Shown here one piece after another: positions 18,405 to 26,919 of a stretch of 64,000 nt of DNA. The translations under genes and the position numbers were made by a program. Source of the DNA: Bacteroidota bacterium (GTDB lineage Bacteria > Bacteroidota > Bacteroidia > Bacteroidales > JAADJA01); the NCBI GenBank assembly GCA_020444515.1, contig JAHLKX010000001.1:744001-808000 (forward strand), read 5' to 3'. The stretch's first letter is position 1, and each line of letters opens with the position of its first letter. The notes beneath the pieces were generated by a model. The model did no database searches and was not told where the DNA came from. It worked only from the letters and a program-made list of their open reading frames with translations.

Positions 18405-18437
18405 CAAAAATAGAAGGTGATTGTGTACTTTCGCAAA
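18405..18437 (-). promoter_or_regulatory. Promoter of the Gfo/Idh-lipoprotein-sugar transferase operon
   Basis: Minus-strand TTTG (18434-18437) and TATTTTTG (18405-18412), 21 bases apart. The opposite-strand near-consensus TACTTTCG (18426-18433), likely serving pcm, sits between the two elements. Confidence 0.55.
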
Positions 18438-18509
18438 AAGTTTGAAGCAGTTATAAACAAAAACTGGTTAACTGTTGAATGCATGTAAAAGGTTCAGAGA
18501 AAACACAGG

Positions 18510-19163
18510 ATGATCAACGACACATATCGTCATAAAGGATTGAGAAAAAAGCTGGTGGAAACCATCAGGGAAAAGGGCATTCAGGATGAGCGAATCCTTC
18601 AAGCCATTGAGCATGTTCCACGACATTTGTTTATGGATTCTTCCTTCCTGGAATTCGCTTATGAAGATAAACCCTTTCCAATAGGAAACGGACAAACCAT
18701 TTCACAGCCTTATACGGTAGCCTTTCAAACTGAACTGCTGGACATAAAAAAAGGTGATAAAATCCTTGAAATCGGAACCGGATCGGGTTACCAGGCTTGT
18801 ATCCTGATGGAAATGGGTGCCAGGGTATTTACCATTGAAAGGCAAAAAGCGCTGTATCTCAAATCAAAATCTAACCTGAAGGAGTTGGGTTATAAACCCA
18901 AATTACAATCCTATGGTGACGGGTATAAAGGACTCCCCCAGTGGTCACCCTTTGATAAGATTATTGTTACTGCCGGTGCTCCTTATATTCCGCAAGCCCT
19001 CATCGATCAGTTGAAACCGGGCGGCATCCTTGTTATACCAGTCGGTACCGAAACACAATTGATGAAAAGGATCATCAAATCAACTTCAGGTGAACTCACT
19101 GAAGAGGACCACGGTTTATTCAGGTTTGTACCCCTGCTTAATGATAAGACGATGGAAGCCTAA
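18510..19163 (+). CDS. pcm: Protein-L-isoaspartate O-methyltransferase
   Basis: 217 residues, the usual size. It contains the family signature TISQPYTVAFQTELL, the SAM-binding loop LEIGTGSGYQACIL (motif I), and TAGAPYIPQALIDQLKPGG. It methylates isoaspartyl residues from damaged proteins with S-adenosylmethionine, starting their repair. The stop codon lies immediately beside the terminator stem, so the hairpin uses the last coding bases. Divergent from the polysaccharide operon. Confidence 0.95.
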   Translation: MINDTYRHKGLRKKLVETIREKGIQDERILQAIEHVPRHLFMDSSFLEFAYEDKPFPIGNGQTISQPYTVAFQTELLDIKKGDKILEIGTGSGYQACILMEMGARVFTIERQKALYLKSKSNLKELGYKPKLQSYGDGYKGLPQWSPFDKIIVTAGAPYIPQALIDQLKPGGILVIPVGTETQLMKRIIKSTSGELTEEDHGLFRFVPLLNDKTMEA

Positions 19164-19178
19164 GGTGAGGCTTTTTTT
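19156..19178 (+). terminator. Terminator overlapping the pcm stop codon
   Basis: AAGCCT/AGGCTT stem (19156-19161 with 19168-19173) and a 6-base loop, followed by T7. The left arm contains the last sense codon and the first base of the stop. Confidence 0.7.
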
Positions 19179-19259
19179 CTTAGGCAAACACTATTATTTT
19201 TTTTTCTTCGTTTGTTTGCCAATTCTTTTTGGACTATTTCTAAATTATTAAAATATTTA

Positions 19260-19267
19260 TACTTTTG
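19260..19267 (+). promoter_or_regulatory. -7 box for the lipoprotein at 19315
   Basis: TACTTTTG, a TAnnTTTG match 48 bases before the ATG. The nearest TTTG is 28 bases upstream, longer than ideal. Confidence 0.5.
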
Positions 19268-19314
19268 CACCTCATTAAAGCACGATTGAAATATTAATTA
19301 AATTTGAAAATAAC

Positions 19315-20262
19315 ATGAAAAAACTAAGCTATTTATTGGGATTATTGGTAGTGGCCGGTATGATTTTTACCTCTTGTAGTAAGGATGATGAAGAACCAGA
19401 TCCACCTACGATCACCTTTTTAGGAGGCATTGAGCCCACAACCGGTTGGGAACGTGTTGACGGTGATGTCAACCTGAATGTTGGCGAGCCTTTTGTATTT
19501 GGCTTCACCGCATCCAGTAATTCGGACAAAAACCTCTCCTCTATTAAAGTAACCCGAGATTATGAAAATGTATTCCTCAATACATTGGTTGATTCAGCCG
19601 TTAGTGTAAAAACTTTTACCATTGACATTCAAACGGTAGCCTACCCCAACACCCCGGGAACCGAAGTTTTTGAAGTCACCGTTTCCGATAAAAACGGGAA
19701 AACTTCCAGCATCAACTTTACAGTAACTACGTCACAAGCCGATCCCGGCATCAGTGTATTTACAGATGTAGAATTGGGTTCCTATACCAGTACAACCAAC
19801 AGTTCTTTTGCATCCATTACAGGTGAAACATTCAGTTTAGCTGAAGCCAATTCGGACCCTGCAGTGCAAGCCAAGATCGACTGGATGTATTTCCATGGAG
19901 CAACCAGGGGCCATACGCTCATGGCACCCAATAATGATGTTACCATAGATATATTCCCAGCTGTTGAGAACTGGACCAACCGTAACACCACCTTCTTTGC
20001 TAAAACAACCCTGGGTGCAGGTGATTACAGTGCAGTGGAAAATAAAAATCAGTTGGTTTTAACCATCACCAATCAGCAACTTGATTTCGGTGATGATTTT
20101 TATAGTGAATTGGTTTCCAATCCTGGTGGTTTTGCTGTTGGAGATATCATTGCATTTGAAACCCTGAGCGGGAACTACGGTCTTATCAAAATTACCGAAG
20201 TGAATCCCGGAGCAAACAATGGATTAAGCACCATCAAATATGATGTTAAAGTAGAAAAATAA
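19315..20262 (+). CDS. Lipoprotein with two Ig-like domains, function unknown
   Basis: The 315-residue product has a lipoprotein signal (LLGLLVVAGMIFTSC) followed by the acidic linker SKDDEEPDPP, common for Bacteroidota surface lipoproteins. The first ~120 mature residues resemble an Ig-like/cadherin-like domain (KVTRDYENVFLNTL ... EVFEVTVSDKNGKTSSINFTV). The second half contains WMYFHGATRGHTLMAP and ends GDIIAFETLSGNYGLIKITE ... KVEK. I do not recognise a catalytic motif. A degenerate copy of its last ~45 codons lies about 120 bases downstream. Confidence 0.6.
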   Translation: MKKLSYLLGLLVVAGMIFTSCSKDDEEPDPPTITFLGGIEPTTGWERVDGDVNLNVGEPFVFGFTASSNSDKNLSSIKVTRDYENVFLNTLVDSAVSVKTFTIDIQTVAYPNTPGTEVFEVTVSDKNGKTSSINFTVTTSQADPGISVFTDVELGSYTSTTNSSFASITGETFSLAEANSDPAVQAKIDWMYFHGATRGHTLMAPNNDVTIDIFPAVENWTNRNTTFFAKTTLGAGDYSAVENKNQLVLTITNQQLDFGDDFYSELVSNPGGFAVGDIIAFETLSGNYGLIKITEVNPGANNGLSTIKYDVKVEK

Positions 20263-20287
20263 GATTATTTTAAAATAATAATTATTG

Positions 20288-20317
20288 GAGGGACTTATTA
20301 TTTAAGTCCCTCTTTTT
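20288..20317 (+). terminator. Terminator after the Ig-like lipoprotein
   Basis: Ten-pair perfect stem GAGGGACTTA/TAAGTCCCTC, 5-base loop, T5. Confidence 0.85.
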
Positions 20318-20339
20318 ATTGTTTCTGAATGAATAATAA

Positions 20340-20495
20340 GGTAATACCAAACCACCCGTAGAATTTGAGATCAGTAATATCCTGGCTTTTGAAACTGCAG
20401 GCGGAAACTACGGCATAATCCGGATCACAGATATATTAGAAAATTTGAACGTAGGTGAATGTCTCATTCAATTTGACCTCAAAGTAGAGAAATAG
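20340..20495 (+). pseudogene. Decayed duplicate of the 3' end of the upstream lipoprotein gene
   Basis: An open frame without a start codon translates to ILAFETAGGNYGIIRITDIL and ends FDLKVEK stop. The intact gene ends IIAFETLSGNYGLIKITEV ... YDVKVEK stop, so the last ~40 codons are clearly homologous, with many substitutions. It follows the intact gene's terminator and is itself followed by a second terminator. This suggests a former tandem paralogue of which only the tail survives. Confidence 0.7.
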
Positions 20496-20515
20496 GAAGC
20501 ACTGGATCTTAAAAC

Positions 20516-20547
20516 AAAAACCCCGGCCTGGCTGGCCGGGGTTTTTT
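20516..20547. terminator. Bidirectional terminator between the pseudogene and the TonB receptor
   Basis: Perfect CCCCGGCC/GGCCGGGG stem with a 5-base loop, flanked by A5 and T6. Confidence 0.88.
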
Positions 20548-20563
20548 ATCTCTGTTTGTTAAA

Positions 20564-23269
20564 TTACAAATTGATAATTACACCAAAGTTGACATTTCTT
20601 GGAATACCAAGGTACACTTCAGCAGTCCAGGGCTCGTGTGAATATTCATCATTTTCACCATAATAACCGTTATAAGGACTGTTATCAACTGCATCCTGGA
20701 TGAAAATCTCATCAAAGAGATTAAATACGTGAACAAATACCTGAACACCAACTTCATCAGTCCGCAATGGAAGATCGTAGGAAGCATGCAGATCAAAAAC
20801 AGTGTATGCCGGTGTTTTCCAAACCTGCTCCTTGTCTGTTTCATCGGTGCGGGTAAAAGGATCCCAGAATGCATAATGATCAGCATAATGTTTTCCAAGC
20901 AGTTGGGCACGCAGGCCTTTCATAGGATATACTGTAACACCAAGGATAAACTGTGTTTGAGGTGCATCACCCACCCTCAGATCCTTTACGTAATAGTTAT
21001 AGGTCTCTTCCGAATCAGGATTGGCATAATCCTTATATGTACCGGTTACATCCTCTGTATAGGTCCATTTGTTAAGTGAGCCGGCAAAATTAAAGCCCAG
21101 GACATCAAAGGGTTTGTATTCACCTTCGAGTTCCAGACCATAGTGCTGCTGAGCCATCCCAGTTAGGAATACAAAGCCTTCGGAACCATCTTCCAGTTGA
21201 ACACCGATGCTATTGGTACGATCGGTCCAGGTTGTATAATAACCATTTAATGTAACAATAAACTGGTTGTTCAATGATTTGTGTGTACCACCCAATTCAA
21301 AAGAAGTGAATTTTTCATTCTCAGGATCTGTAGCAACGGTTCCATCACGGTCGTTGATAACGGCATCAAAAATAGGCACTTTGGAAACATAACCGGCATT
21401 GGCAAAAGCACTTAAGGTTTCAGTGAAACGATAACTAAATCCACCTTTGGCCTGATAGCCTCCGATCCAGTCGGTTTCTGCGGTCAATTCATCATTAGAA
21501 CCTTCAGCTTTCCGGAAATGATTGGTATAAGTATATTTGATCATGGAGTAACCAGCCATGCCATAGAAAGTAACATTGCCATAGTTGTATTCAGCCTGTC
21601 CATAACCGCCGATCCAGTTAACGGTATTGGTAAAGTCATAGTCGATCCTATCGCCCAACATTTTATTATATTGACTGGGTGAATCAAATTCATTGCCATC
21701 AAATACCAAAAATTTACCACCCAGCATATCACGAATTTCACGGAAGTGAGCAATTTCAGCAGTTCTGCCGTCAATTCCAAAGGAGGCCTTCACTTTTTCA
21801 CTGATGTTCCAACGAAGTTTAGAAATCAAGCCTAAAGTCCATTGATTATTTGTACTATTCCGGAGTACACCAAAAGCGGTGTCGCTTTGAGTATTATTTT
21901 CAATGGTAGCATCCCAATCAACCATACGTGAAGGACCGCTATAATCCCATTTCATTGAACCATAAGTTCCTGACCCACCACCTTTACCACCAGAATAGTA
22001 AGCGGTGGTAAACAATGATAATTTTTCATTAAACTGTGAGAACCAGTTCAGGTTAACCAGTGGTTTGTGATAATAGTTTTCCCGTTCATTAATGTAGTGA
22101 GGATTGTAACGATCACGTTCTTTATCATTCCAATACTGTTTGCCAGTGTACTTATGACTTACCTCACCCCAGTTTTCATTATATAAACGGCCAGATATTG
22201 ACTCTGGGAATTTTTCCAATGCACCTTGTGGCCAACCATCAAATTCCTTGGCATATTCATGGCTGTATGCCGCAATGTTTTGTTTGTAAAGATTTTGTCC
22301 ATGCTTTTGTGGCGCACCCATCGCATAAAGCTCCAGCCTGTTTTTGGAATTGATGTTATAACTGGCTCCAAAATAATAAGCCCAGGCATCGGTCCAGGTT
22401 TTATCAATGATGCCCTGACCGGTTTTACGAACACCACCTGCACTCATTGCCCATTTTCCATTCATCAATCCTGTATGTCCCATGACGGTGGATTTTGCAA
22501 AACTACCACTTCCGAATTCCTGTTTGTACATCAAACCGGCTTTTTGCTCAGCAGGATTGGTTATCACGTTCATGGTACCTCCCACAGAAGGAGTCGCTAG
22601 GTTGACAGCACTTAATCCGCGCTGCATCTGGATGGATGATGTGGCATCACCCACACCGTCCCAATTCGACCAGTAAACCCAACCGTTTTCCATATCATTC
22701 ACCGGAACACCGTTGAGCATGATGGCGACATTACTCTGATCAAAACCCCGAACATTAATACGGGCATCACCAGCTCCACCACCCTGCATGGTTGAATACA
22801 CATTTGGCGTTGTATTCATCACAAGCGGGATATCCTGATTTCCTAACTGCTGTTGGATTTCTTGCCTATTCAAATTCGAAAATGCTACCGGCGTTTCGCG
22901 TTCCCGTGCACGGTCGGCAACAATGGCGACACCGGCCAAACCAATGGCACTGGCTTCAAGCTCAATGGTTCCCATATCCGTATATTGACCACTGGATACT
23001 GTAACTTGCTTAACCATTGGATCATACCCCGTATAGGTAATGTTAATGGTATAATCCCCGGGAGCCTTATCCAACTTGAATCGACCGTTCAGGTCCGTTG
23101 AGGTACCTTCGGTGGTTCCATCAATGACCACGTTTGCACCAATTAGCGTTTCACGGGTTTGAGAATCTTTGATAACACCCTTGATCCCACTTTGTGCCAT
23201 GGTCATCTGTCCAAGCAGAATCAGCATGGCTAGGATTGAAAAATTGCGTAAAATCTTTTTCATAGACAT
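20564..23269 (-). CDS. TonB-dependent outer-membrane receptor with CarboxypepD_reg-like domain
   Basis: 901 residues. A signal peptide (SILAMLILLGQMTMAQ) is followed by a CarboxypepD_reg-like domain (GIKGVIKDSQTRETLIGANV, residues about 27-110). A TonB plug comes next (INVRGFDQSNVAIMLNGVPV and GVGDATSSIQMQRG) and then a 22-strand-type barrel. The last residues VNFGVIINL end in a hydrophobic residue, as barrel proteins do. It imports a ligand across the outer membrane using TonB energy. No SusD-like partner is next to it, so it is not a classic polysaccharide-utilisation SusC; the plug looks more like siderophore/metal receptors, but the ligand is unknown. An ATG two codons downstream is an alternative start. 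Confidence 0.92.
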   Translation of the reverse strand: MSMKKILRNFSILAMLILLGQMTMAQSGIKGVIKDSQTRETLIGANVVIDGTTEGTSTDLNGRFKLDKAPGDYTINITYTGYDPMVKQVTVSSGQYTDMGTIELEASAIGLAGVAIVADRARERETPVAFSNLNRQEIQQQLGNQDIPLVMNTTPNVYSTMQGGGAGDARINVRGFDQSNVAIMLNGVPVNDMENGWVYWSNWDGVGDATSSIQMQRGLSAVNLATPSVGGTMNVITNPAEQKAGLMYKQEFGSGSFAKSTVMGHTGLMNGKWAMSAGGVRKTGQGIIDKTWTDAWAYYFGASYNINSKNRLELYAMGAPQKHGQNLYKQNIAAYSHEYAKEFDGWPQGALEKFPESISGRLYNENWGEVSHKYTGKQYWNDKERDRYNPHYINERENYYHKPLVNLNWFSQFNEKLSLFTTAYYSGGKGGGSGTYGSMKWDYSGPSRMVDWDATIENNTQSDTAFGVLRNSTNNQWTLGLISKLRWNISEKVKASFGIDGRTAEIAHFREIRDMLGGKFLVFDGNEFDSPSQYNKMLGDRIDYDFTNTVNWIGGYGQAEYNYGNVTFYGMAGYSMIKYTYTNHFRKAEGSNDELTAETDWIGGYQAKGGFSYRFTETLSAFANAGYVSKVPIFDAVINDRDGTVATDPENEKFTSFELGGTHKSLNNQFIVTLNGYYTTWTDRTNSIGVQLEDGSEGFVFLTGMAQQHYGLELEGEYKPFDVLGFNFAGSLNKWTYTEDVTGTYKDYANPDSEETYNYYVKDLRVGDAPQTQFILGVTVYPMKGLRAQLLGKHYADHYAFWDPFTRTDETDKEQVWKTPAYTVFDLHASYDLPLRTDEVGVQVFVHVFNLFDEIFIQDAVDNSPYNGYYGENDEYSHEPWTAEVYLGIPRNVNFGVIINL

Positions 23270-23475
23270 AAAAATTTAGATGATTAATTTGCAAAATTCA
23301 TTTTAATGACAATTTTAAAAAAATATTGAATCTGGTAAGGATAAAAGTTTTAAACATTTGCTGTTTCTTAATAACAGGTTGAAACGATGATACCTTCTGT
23401 ATTTCTTTGTGATCAACTTAAAATTTTCACTAATTTCTGTTTATATAAACTCATTGGCCTTACAAAACTAAGCAC

Positions 23476-23517
23476 AAAAAAAAAGCTAAGCTTAATTTTC
23501 CTTTAAATATAGCTTAA
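23476..23517 (-). terminator. Possible terminator of the thioredoxin-like gene
   Basis: On the minus strand AAGCTA ... TAGCTT with a large AT loop is followed by T9. The stem is short, so this is tentative. The rest of the 276-base gap 23270-23545 shows only a CAAAACTA at 23463 (a minus-strand TAnnTTTG match) that could start the TonB receptor transcript. Confidence 0.35.
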
Positions 23518-23545
23518 CTTTATAACCATTCTAAATTCGGAGATT

Positions 23546-23893
23546 TTATTTTCCGTTCAATTTTGCATCAAGAATTTCGCGTATTTGGTCTTTCGACTGA
23601 ATGCTACTGGTCGCTTTGACTACTTTCCCGTCCCTGTAGTAAACCGTAAATGGAAGTCCCATAAAGCCTCTGCACTCCGGAAGGTTGCGAATCAGGGATG
23701 CATCGGGCAGATCAAATTCCATATCATAAAACTTGATGTTTTGATATTCCCCTTCAAGATCCTTCATGGCAGCATAAACAGGAACACACATGGGTCCCAT
23801 TCGGCCACAACATACCATTACATTTTCGTTTTCCTGCAAGATGGTTTCCAACTGCGAACCTGATTCTATGTGTTGTAAATTTGTTTGAAGCAT
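23546..23893 (-). CDS. Thioredoxin-fold protein with non-standard CX6C site
   Basis: 115 residues. Secondary structure order and the cis-proline region GLPFTVYYRDGKVV fit thioredoxin, but the WCGPC active site is replaced by V-C28-C29-G-R-M-G-P-M-C36. Two cysteines thus start the helix and a third lies one turn or more later. The IKFYDMEFD strand before it is normal for the fold. It is cytoplasmic (no signal). The role could be redox or metal/persulfide handling; neither is proven. Standalone gene on the minus strand. Confidence 0.7.
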   Translation of the reverse strand: MLQTNLQHIESGSQLETILQENENVMVCCGRMGPMCVPVYAAMKDLEGEYQNIKFYDMEFDLPDASLIRNLPECRGFMGLPFTVYYRDGKVVKATSSIQSKDQIREILDAKLNGK

Positions 23894-24072
23894 ATCGATT
23901 ATATTTTAAAATTTTTATTCCCACGGCAAAACAGAAATTATGCCAACTGGTGATACTTATGCGATAAGAGCGTGCTATATTTTTATAAAATACTGAATGT
24001 AAAAGCAATGTCATTAAAATTTGGAAAACATTCTAAATAGACAGTTAGGCAATTGTGACAGGTGGTGGCAGA

Positions 24073-24852
24073 TTAGAGTATGCGTTTAATCAATCGAAGT
24101 TGGTGGGTATATTTTTTATATTCGTGATTGTAAATTCCCTGGTGATCGACCTGATCAATACGAACCCTGCCAGATGCATGGATAATTTGATGATTGGCCA
24201 TCAATATTCCGACATGAACGATTTGTCCATCCTCATTGTCAAAAAACATCATATCTCCTGGCTTAGCTTCTGCCATCAGGCTTACCGACTCACCCATGGT
24301 GGCTTGCTGAGAGGCATCTCTTAGCAATTCAGCTCCAGCCAAACGAAACAGCAATTGGGTGAATCCTGAGCAATCCATCCCGAATACCGATTTCCCTCCC
24401 CATAAATACGGGGCATTTATAAACATCAAGGCATTTTCAAGTATTGAATCGGGGAATCCAACTGATGAAGGGGATAATAATTCTCCTGTGAACTGGTAGG
24501 ATTGGCCACCCATTTGAAATTCATCTCCTTTTAACCCCCTGATCGAACTTCCGAAAAGCACTGGAAAAGGTCTTTTCAAATTTTTCGAAGTAACAATTTC
24601 AATCAATTCATGAACATAATGAACCGGCAATTTATCCAATCTGTTAAATTCTGCATCATCAATCACATGAACCTGTTTTTGATCAACCCACCCTTCATAA
24701 TTATCCGAAAGGGAACGGATGTGCAACCAATTGTCTTTAGCCGAATCGATGGCAACTAAATCGCCAAACAAAAGCTGGTTTATCATTTCAGACTGATCGG
24801 CAGGCTCTTTCCTGACCGGGATCAAACTTAATTCAATTACTCCGAATCGCAT
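24073..24852 (-). CDS. SH3-domain NlpC/P60 (C40) cysteine peptidase
   Basis: 259 residues. An SH3-like domain starts at once (residues 1-62), followed by a second SH3-like stretch and the NlpC/P60 domain with Cys161 (GMDCSGFTQ), His213 (IVHVGI) and His225 (QIIHASG). This arrangement matches YkfC-type gamma-D-glutamyl-L-diamino acid endopeptidases that cut murein peptides. There is no signal peptide, so it likely acts in the cytoplasm on recycled muropeptides (inference). A TAnnTTTG box lies 18 bases before the start. Confidence 0.85.
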   Translation of the reverse strand: MRFGVIELSLIPVRKEPADQSEMINQLLFGDLVAIDSAKDNWLHIRSLSDNYEGWVDQKQVHVIDDAEFNRLDKLPVHYVHELIEIVTSKNLKRPFPVLFGSSIRGLKGDEFQMGGQSYQFTGELLSPSSVGFPDSILENALMFINAPYLWGGKSVFGMDCSGFTQLLFRLAGAELLRDASQQATMGESVSLMAEAKPGDMMFFDNEDGQIVHVGILMANHQIIHASGRVRIDQVDHQGIYNHEYKKYTHQLRLIKRIL

Positions 24853-24869
24853 AGTTAGTATTTAAGTAT

Positions 24870-24877
24870 CAAAAGTA
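24870..24877 (-). promoter_or_regulatory. -7 box for the NlpC/P60 gene
   Basis: Minus-strand TACTTTTG, 18 bases before the ATG; no clear -33 element. Confidence 0.45.
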
Positions 24878-24970
24878 GAAAAAAAATAATGAGCTTTATT
24901 TCGGCATTTCCCTGTCAATAGTTGCTGACAATAAAACACCTGTTTCAACGTATTAAATGGCATGTTTATT

Positions 24971-24978
24971 TATCTTTG
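24971..24978 (+). promoter_or_regulatory. -7 box for the beta-helix lipoprotein gene
   Basis: TATCTTTG, a TAnnTTTG match 20 bases before the ATG at 24998. It overlaps a longer frame from 24962 and so supports the shorter start. Confidence 0.55.
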
Positions 24979-24997
24979 CCGAAATTTTCAAAACGCT

Positions 24998-26488
24998 ATG
25001 TCATCCCGGATATTTCAATTTATCATCCTTTTCACCACAATTTATCTCCTCTTCACGTCATGTCGCAAGGAGGAAACAATCGGGACATCACCTGACTACA
25101 CCCTTGAATTTTCGACCGACACACTGATCTTCGATACGGTTTTTACCACCGTCGGATCAACCATGCGAACCCTGAAGGTTTACAACCGAAACGATAAAAA
25201 GGTCAATATAAGCCGCATCCGGTTAGCAGAAGGAAGCCAGTCAAATTATGAAATGAATGTGAATGGGACCGCCGCGACTTCCATCCAAAACATTGAACTG
25301 GAAAGCAATGATAGCCTGTTTATTTTTGTCCGTGTTACGGTGGATCCCACCCAAAACAATGCACCCCTGATCATTTCAGATTCTATTTTGTTTGAAACGA
25401 ACGGAAACCTGCAGGACATTGATTTGGTTGCCTGGGGACAGGATGCCCATTTTTTTGTGGGCACCGATAAACTCCCGGGTTTAAGTTATCCATATACGAT
25501 TGTGGCCGGAGAAAATGAAAACATTACCTGGGAAGACGACAAACCCTATGTGATTTATGGATGGGCCGTTGTTGACAGCACCGGCATACTGAACATCGGA
25601 CCGGGTTGTAATATCCATTTTCATCAGAATTCAGGTTTGTGGATTTACCGTGGGGGAAGCATACAGGTCAACGGACTCAAAGACAGTGTGGTAACATTCC
25701 AGGGCGACCGGTTGGAATATGAATACCGTGATCTTCCGGGCCAGTGGGATCGCATCTGGATCAATGAAGGCAGTATCAACAACTCATTTAATTATGCGGT
25801 CATCAAAAATGGATTTATTGGCCTACAGGCGGAGATCACCCGAGAAGACATGGGAAATACCCTTATTCTGCAGAACACGACCATCCAAAATATGAGTCGC
25901 TGGGGATTATTTACAATTTCATACCGCATTGTAGCCGTTAATTCCGTTTTTGCCAATTGTGCAGAAAATACAGCCTTTATTACCGTAGGTGGTAGTTATG
26001 ATTTCAGGCACTGCACGTTTGCTAACTACTGGAACCAGTCCGTCAGGCTGGATCCATCCTTTGCCCTGAGCAATAACCTAACGGTATTTGATGCCGATGG
26101 AAATCCCATTACCTACCTTGGAGACTTAAATGCATATTTTGGCAATTGCATTATATATGGCAACCTGGATGAAGAACTTTTGTTCTCTGAAGAATCGGCT
26201 GCGGATTTTGAGGTGACTTTTGAAAGCTGCGATTTCCGGACAGAAGAATCATTGGACAATGAAAGGTATATTGATTGCTACAAAAATCTGGGACCCAAAT
26301 TCATTGATGTTGCGATTAATAATTACAGGCTGGACACCCTATCTCCGGTTTCGGATAAAGGAAAGATGGAAGTAATCAATGCTTCATTGATCGATATAAC
26401 AACAGATTTTGACGGCAACAGTAGAATGGCCGATGAGGCTCCGGACCTCGGAGCCTTTGAATTTGTGCCCGTTACCAAGCGAAGGTAA
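24998..26488 (+). CDS. Surface lipoprotein with right-handed beta-helix-like region
   Basis: The 496-residue protein starts MSSRIFQF and has a lipoprotein signal ending LLFTSC. Residues about 20-150 form a strand-rich domain (TLEFSTDTLIFDTVFTTVGS), a conserved Bacteroidota N-terminus. The middle has short repeating strands (YVIYGWAVVDSTGILNIG, GLWIYRGGSIQVNG, LILQNTTIQNMS) like pectate-lyase-type beta-helices. The C-terminus DEAPDLGAFEF is the ending usual in such choice-of-anchor/beta-helix proteins. It probably binds or processes polysaccharide at the cell surface. No catalytic residues were identified. Confidence 0.7.
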   Translation: MSSRIFQFIILFTTIYLLFTSCRKEETIGTSPDYTLEFSTDTLIFDTVFTTVGSTMRTLKVYNRNDKKVNISRIRLAEGSQSNYEMNVNGTAATSIQNIELESNDSLFIFVRVTVDPTQNNAPLIISDSILFETNGNLQDIDLVAWGQDAHFFVGTDKLPGLSYPYTIVAGENENITWEDDKPYVIYGWAVVDSTGILNIGPGCNIHFHQNSGLWIYRGGSIQVNGLKDSVVTFQGDRLEYEYRDLPGQWDRIWINEGSINNSFNYAVIKNGFIGLQAEITREDMGNTLILQNTTIQNMSRWGLFTISYRIVAVNSVFANCAENTAFITVGGSYDFRHCTFANYWNQSVRLDPSFALSNNLTVFDADGNPITYLGDLNAYFGNCIIYGNLDEELLFSEESAADFEVTFESCDFRTEESLDNERYIDCYKNLGPKFIDVAINNYRLDTLSPVSDKGKMEVINASLIDITTDFDGNSRMADEAPDLGAFEFVPVTKRR

Positions 26489-26499
26489 GCTTTCCTTGA

Positions 26500-26736
26500 T
26501 TAATTCAGGATTTTCTCTCTGTTATCACTTCTGAGGGAATAGATCTTTTTCATGGCATAACCCATACCCAGAGAAATCAGGATGATCAATCCTCCTCCGA
26601 TGGAAGCGCCTCCTCCTACCGGCGTATTACCAGCAGTGGGGCTTACACCCCCATTGGGATGGGGAGGCAATTGTGCAGAAACGGTGGTGATGGTTATAAC
26701 AAAAAGGATAGCCAGGTTGATAATAACTTTTTTCAT
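26500..26736 (-). CDS. Small secreted protein with PID-CTERM-like C-terminal anchor
   Basis: 78 residues: signal peptide (INLAILFVITITTVSA), a Pro/Gly-rich linker (QLPPHPNGGVSP), then GGGASIGGGLIILISLGMGYAMKKIY and a basic tail. The order Gly-rich motif, hydrophobic helix, Lys/Arg tail resembles the very short PID-CTERM-type sorting-signal proteins of Bacteroidota, though the P-I-D triplet is not exact. Almost nothing is left for a functional domain. Converges on the beta-helix lipoprotein gene. Confidence 0.6.
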   Translation of the reverse strand: MKKVIINLAILFVITITTVSAQLPPHPNGGVSPTAGNTPVGGGASIGGGLIILISLGMGYAMKKIYSLRSDNREKILN

Positions 26737-26919
26737 GTGTTAATTCTATATGCGTTAAAATTTGGATACGAACACCATAATACCCTACATTTTCGTGCCA
26801 ATTATTCTCATATTAAGAATAACCTGAAATAGAATTATTTACAATAAAAAGACTGGAAAAGTTAGCCCTCCGAAACCGGAGAAATTTACAAGATCGGAGA
26901 AACTGAAAAAATTTACTGA

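Noticed and set aside
20564-23269. SusC-type polysaccharide-utilisation locus
   Set aside because: No SusD-like gene or glycoside hydrolase is next to the receptor.
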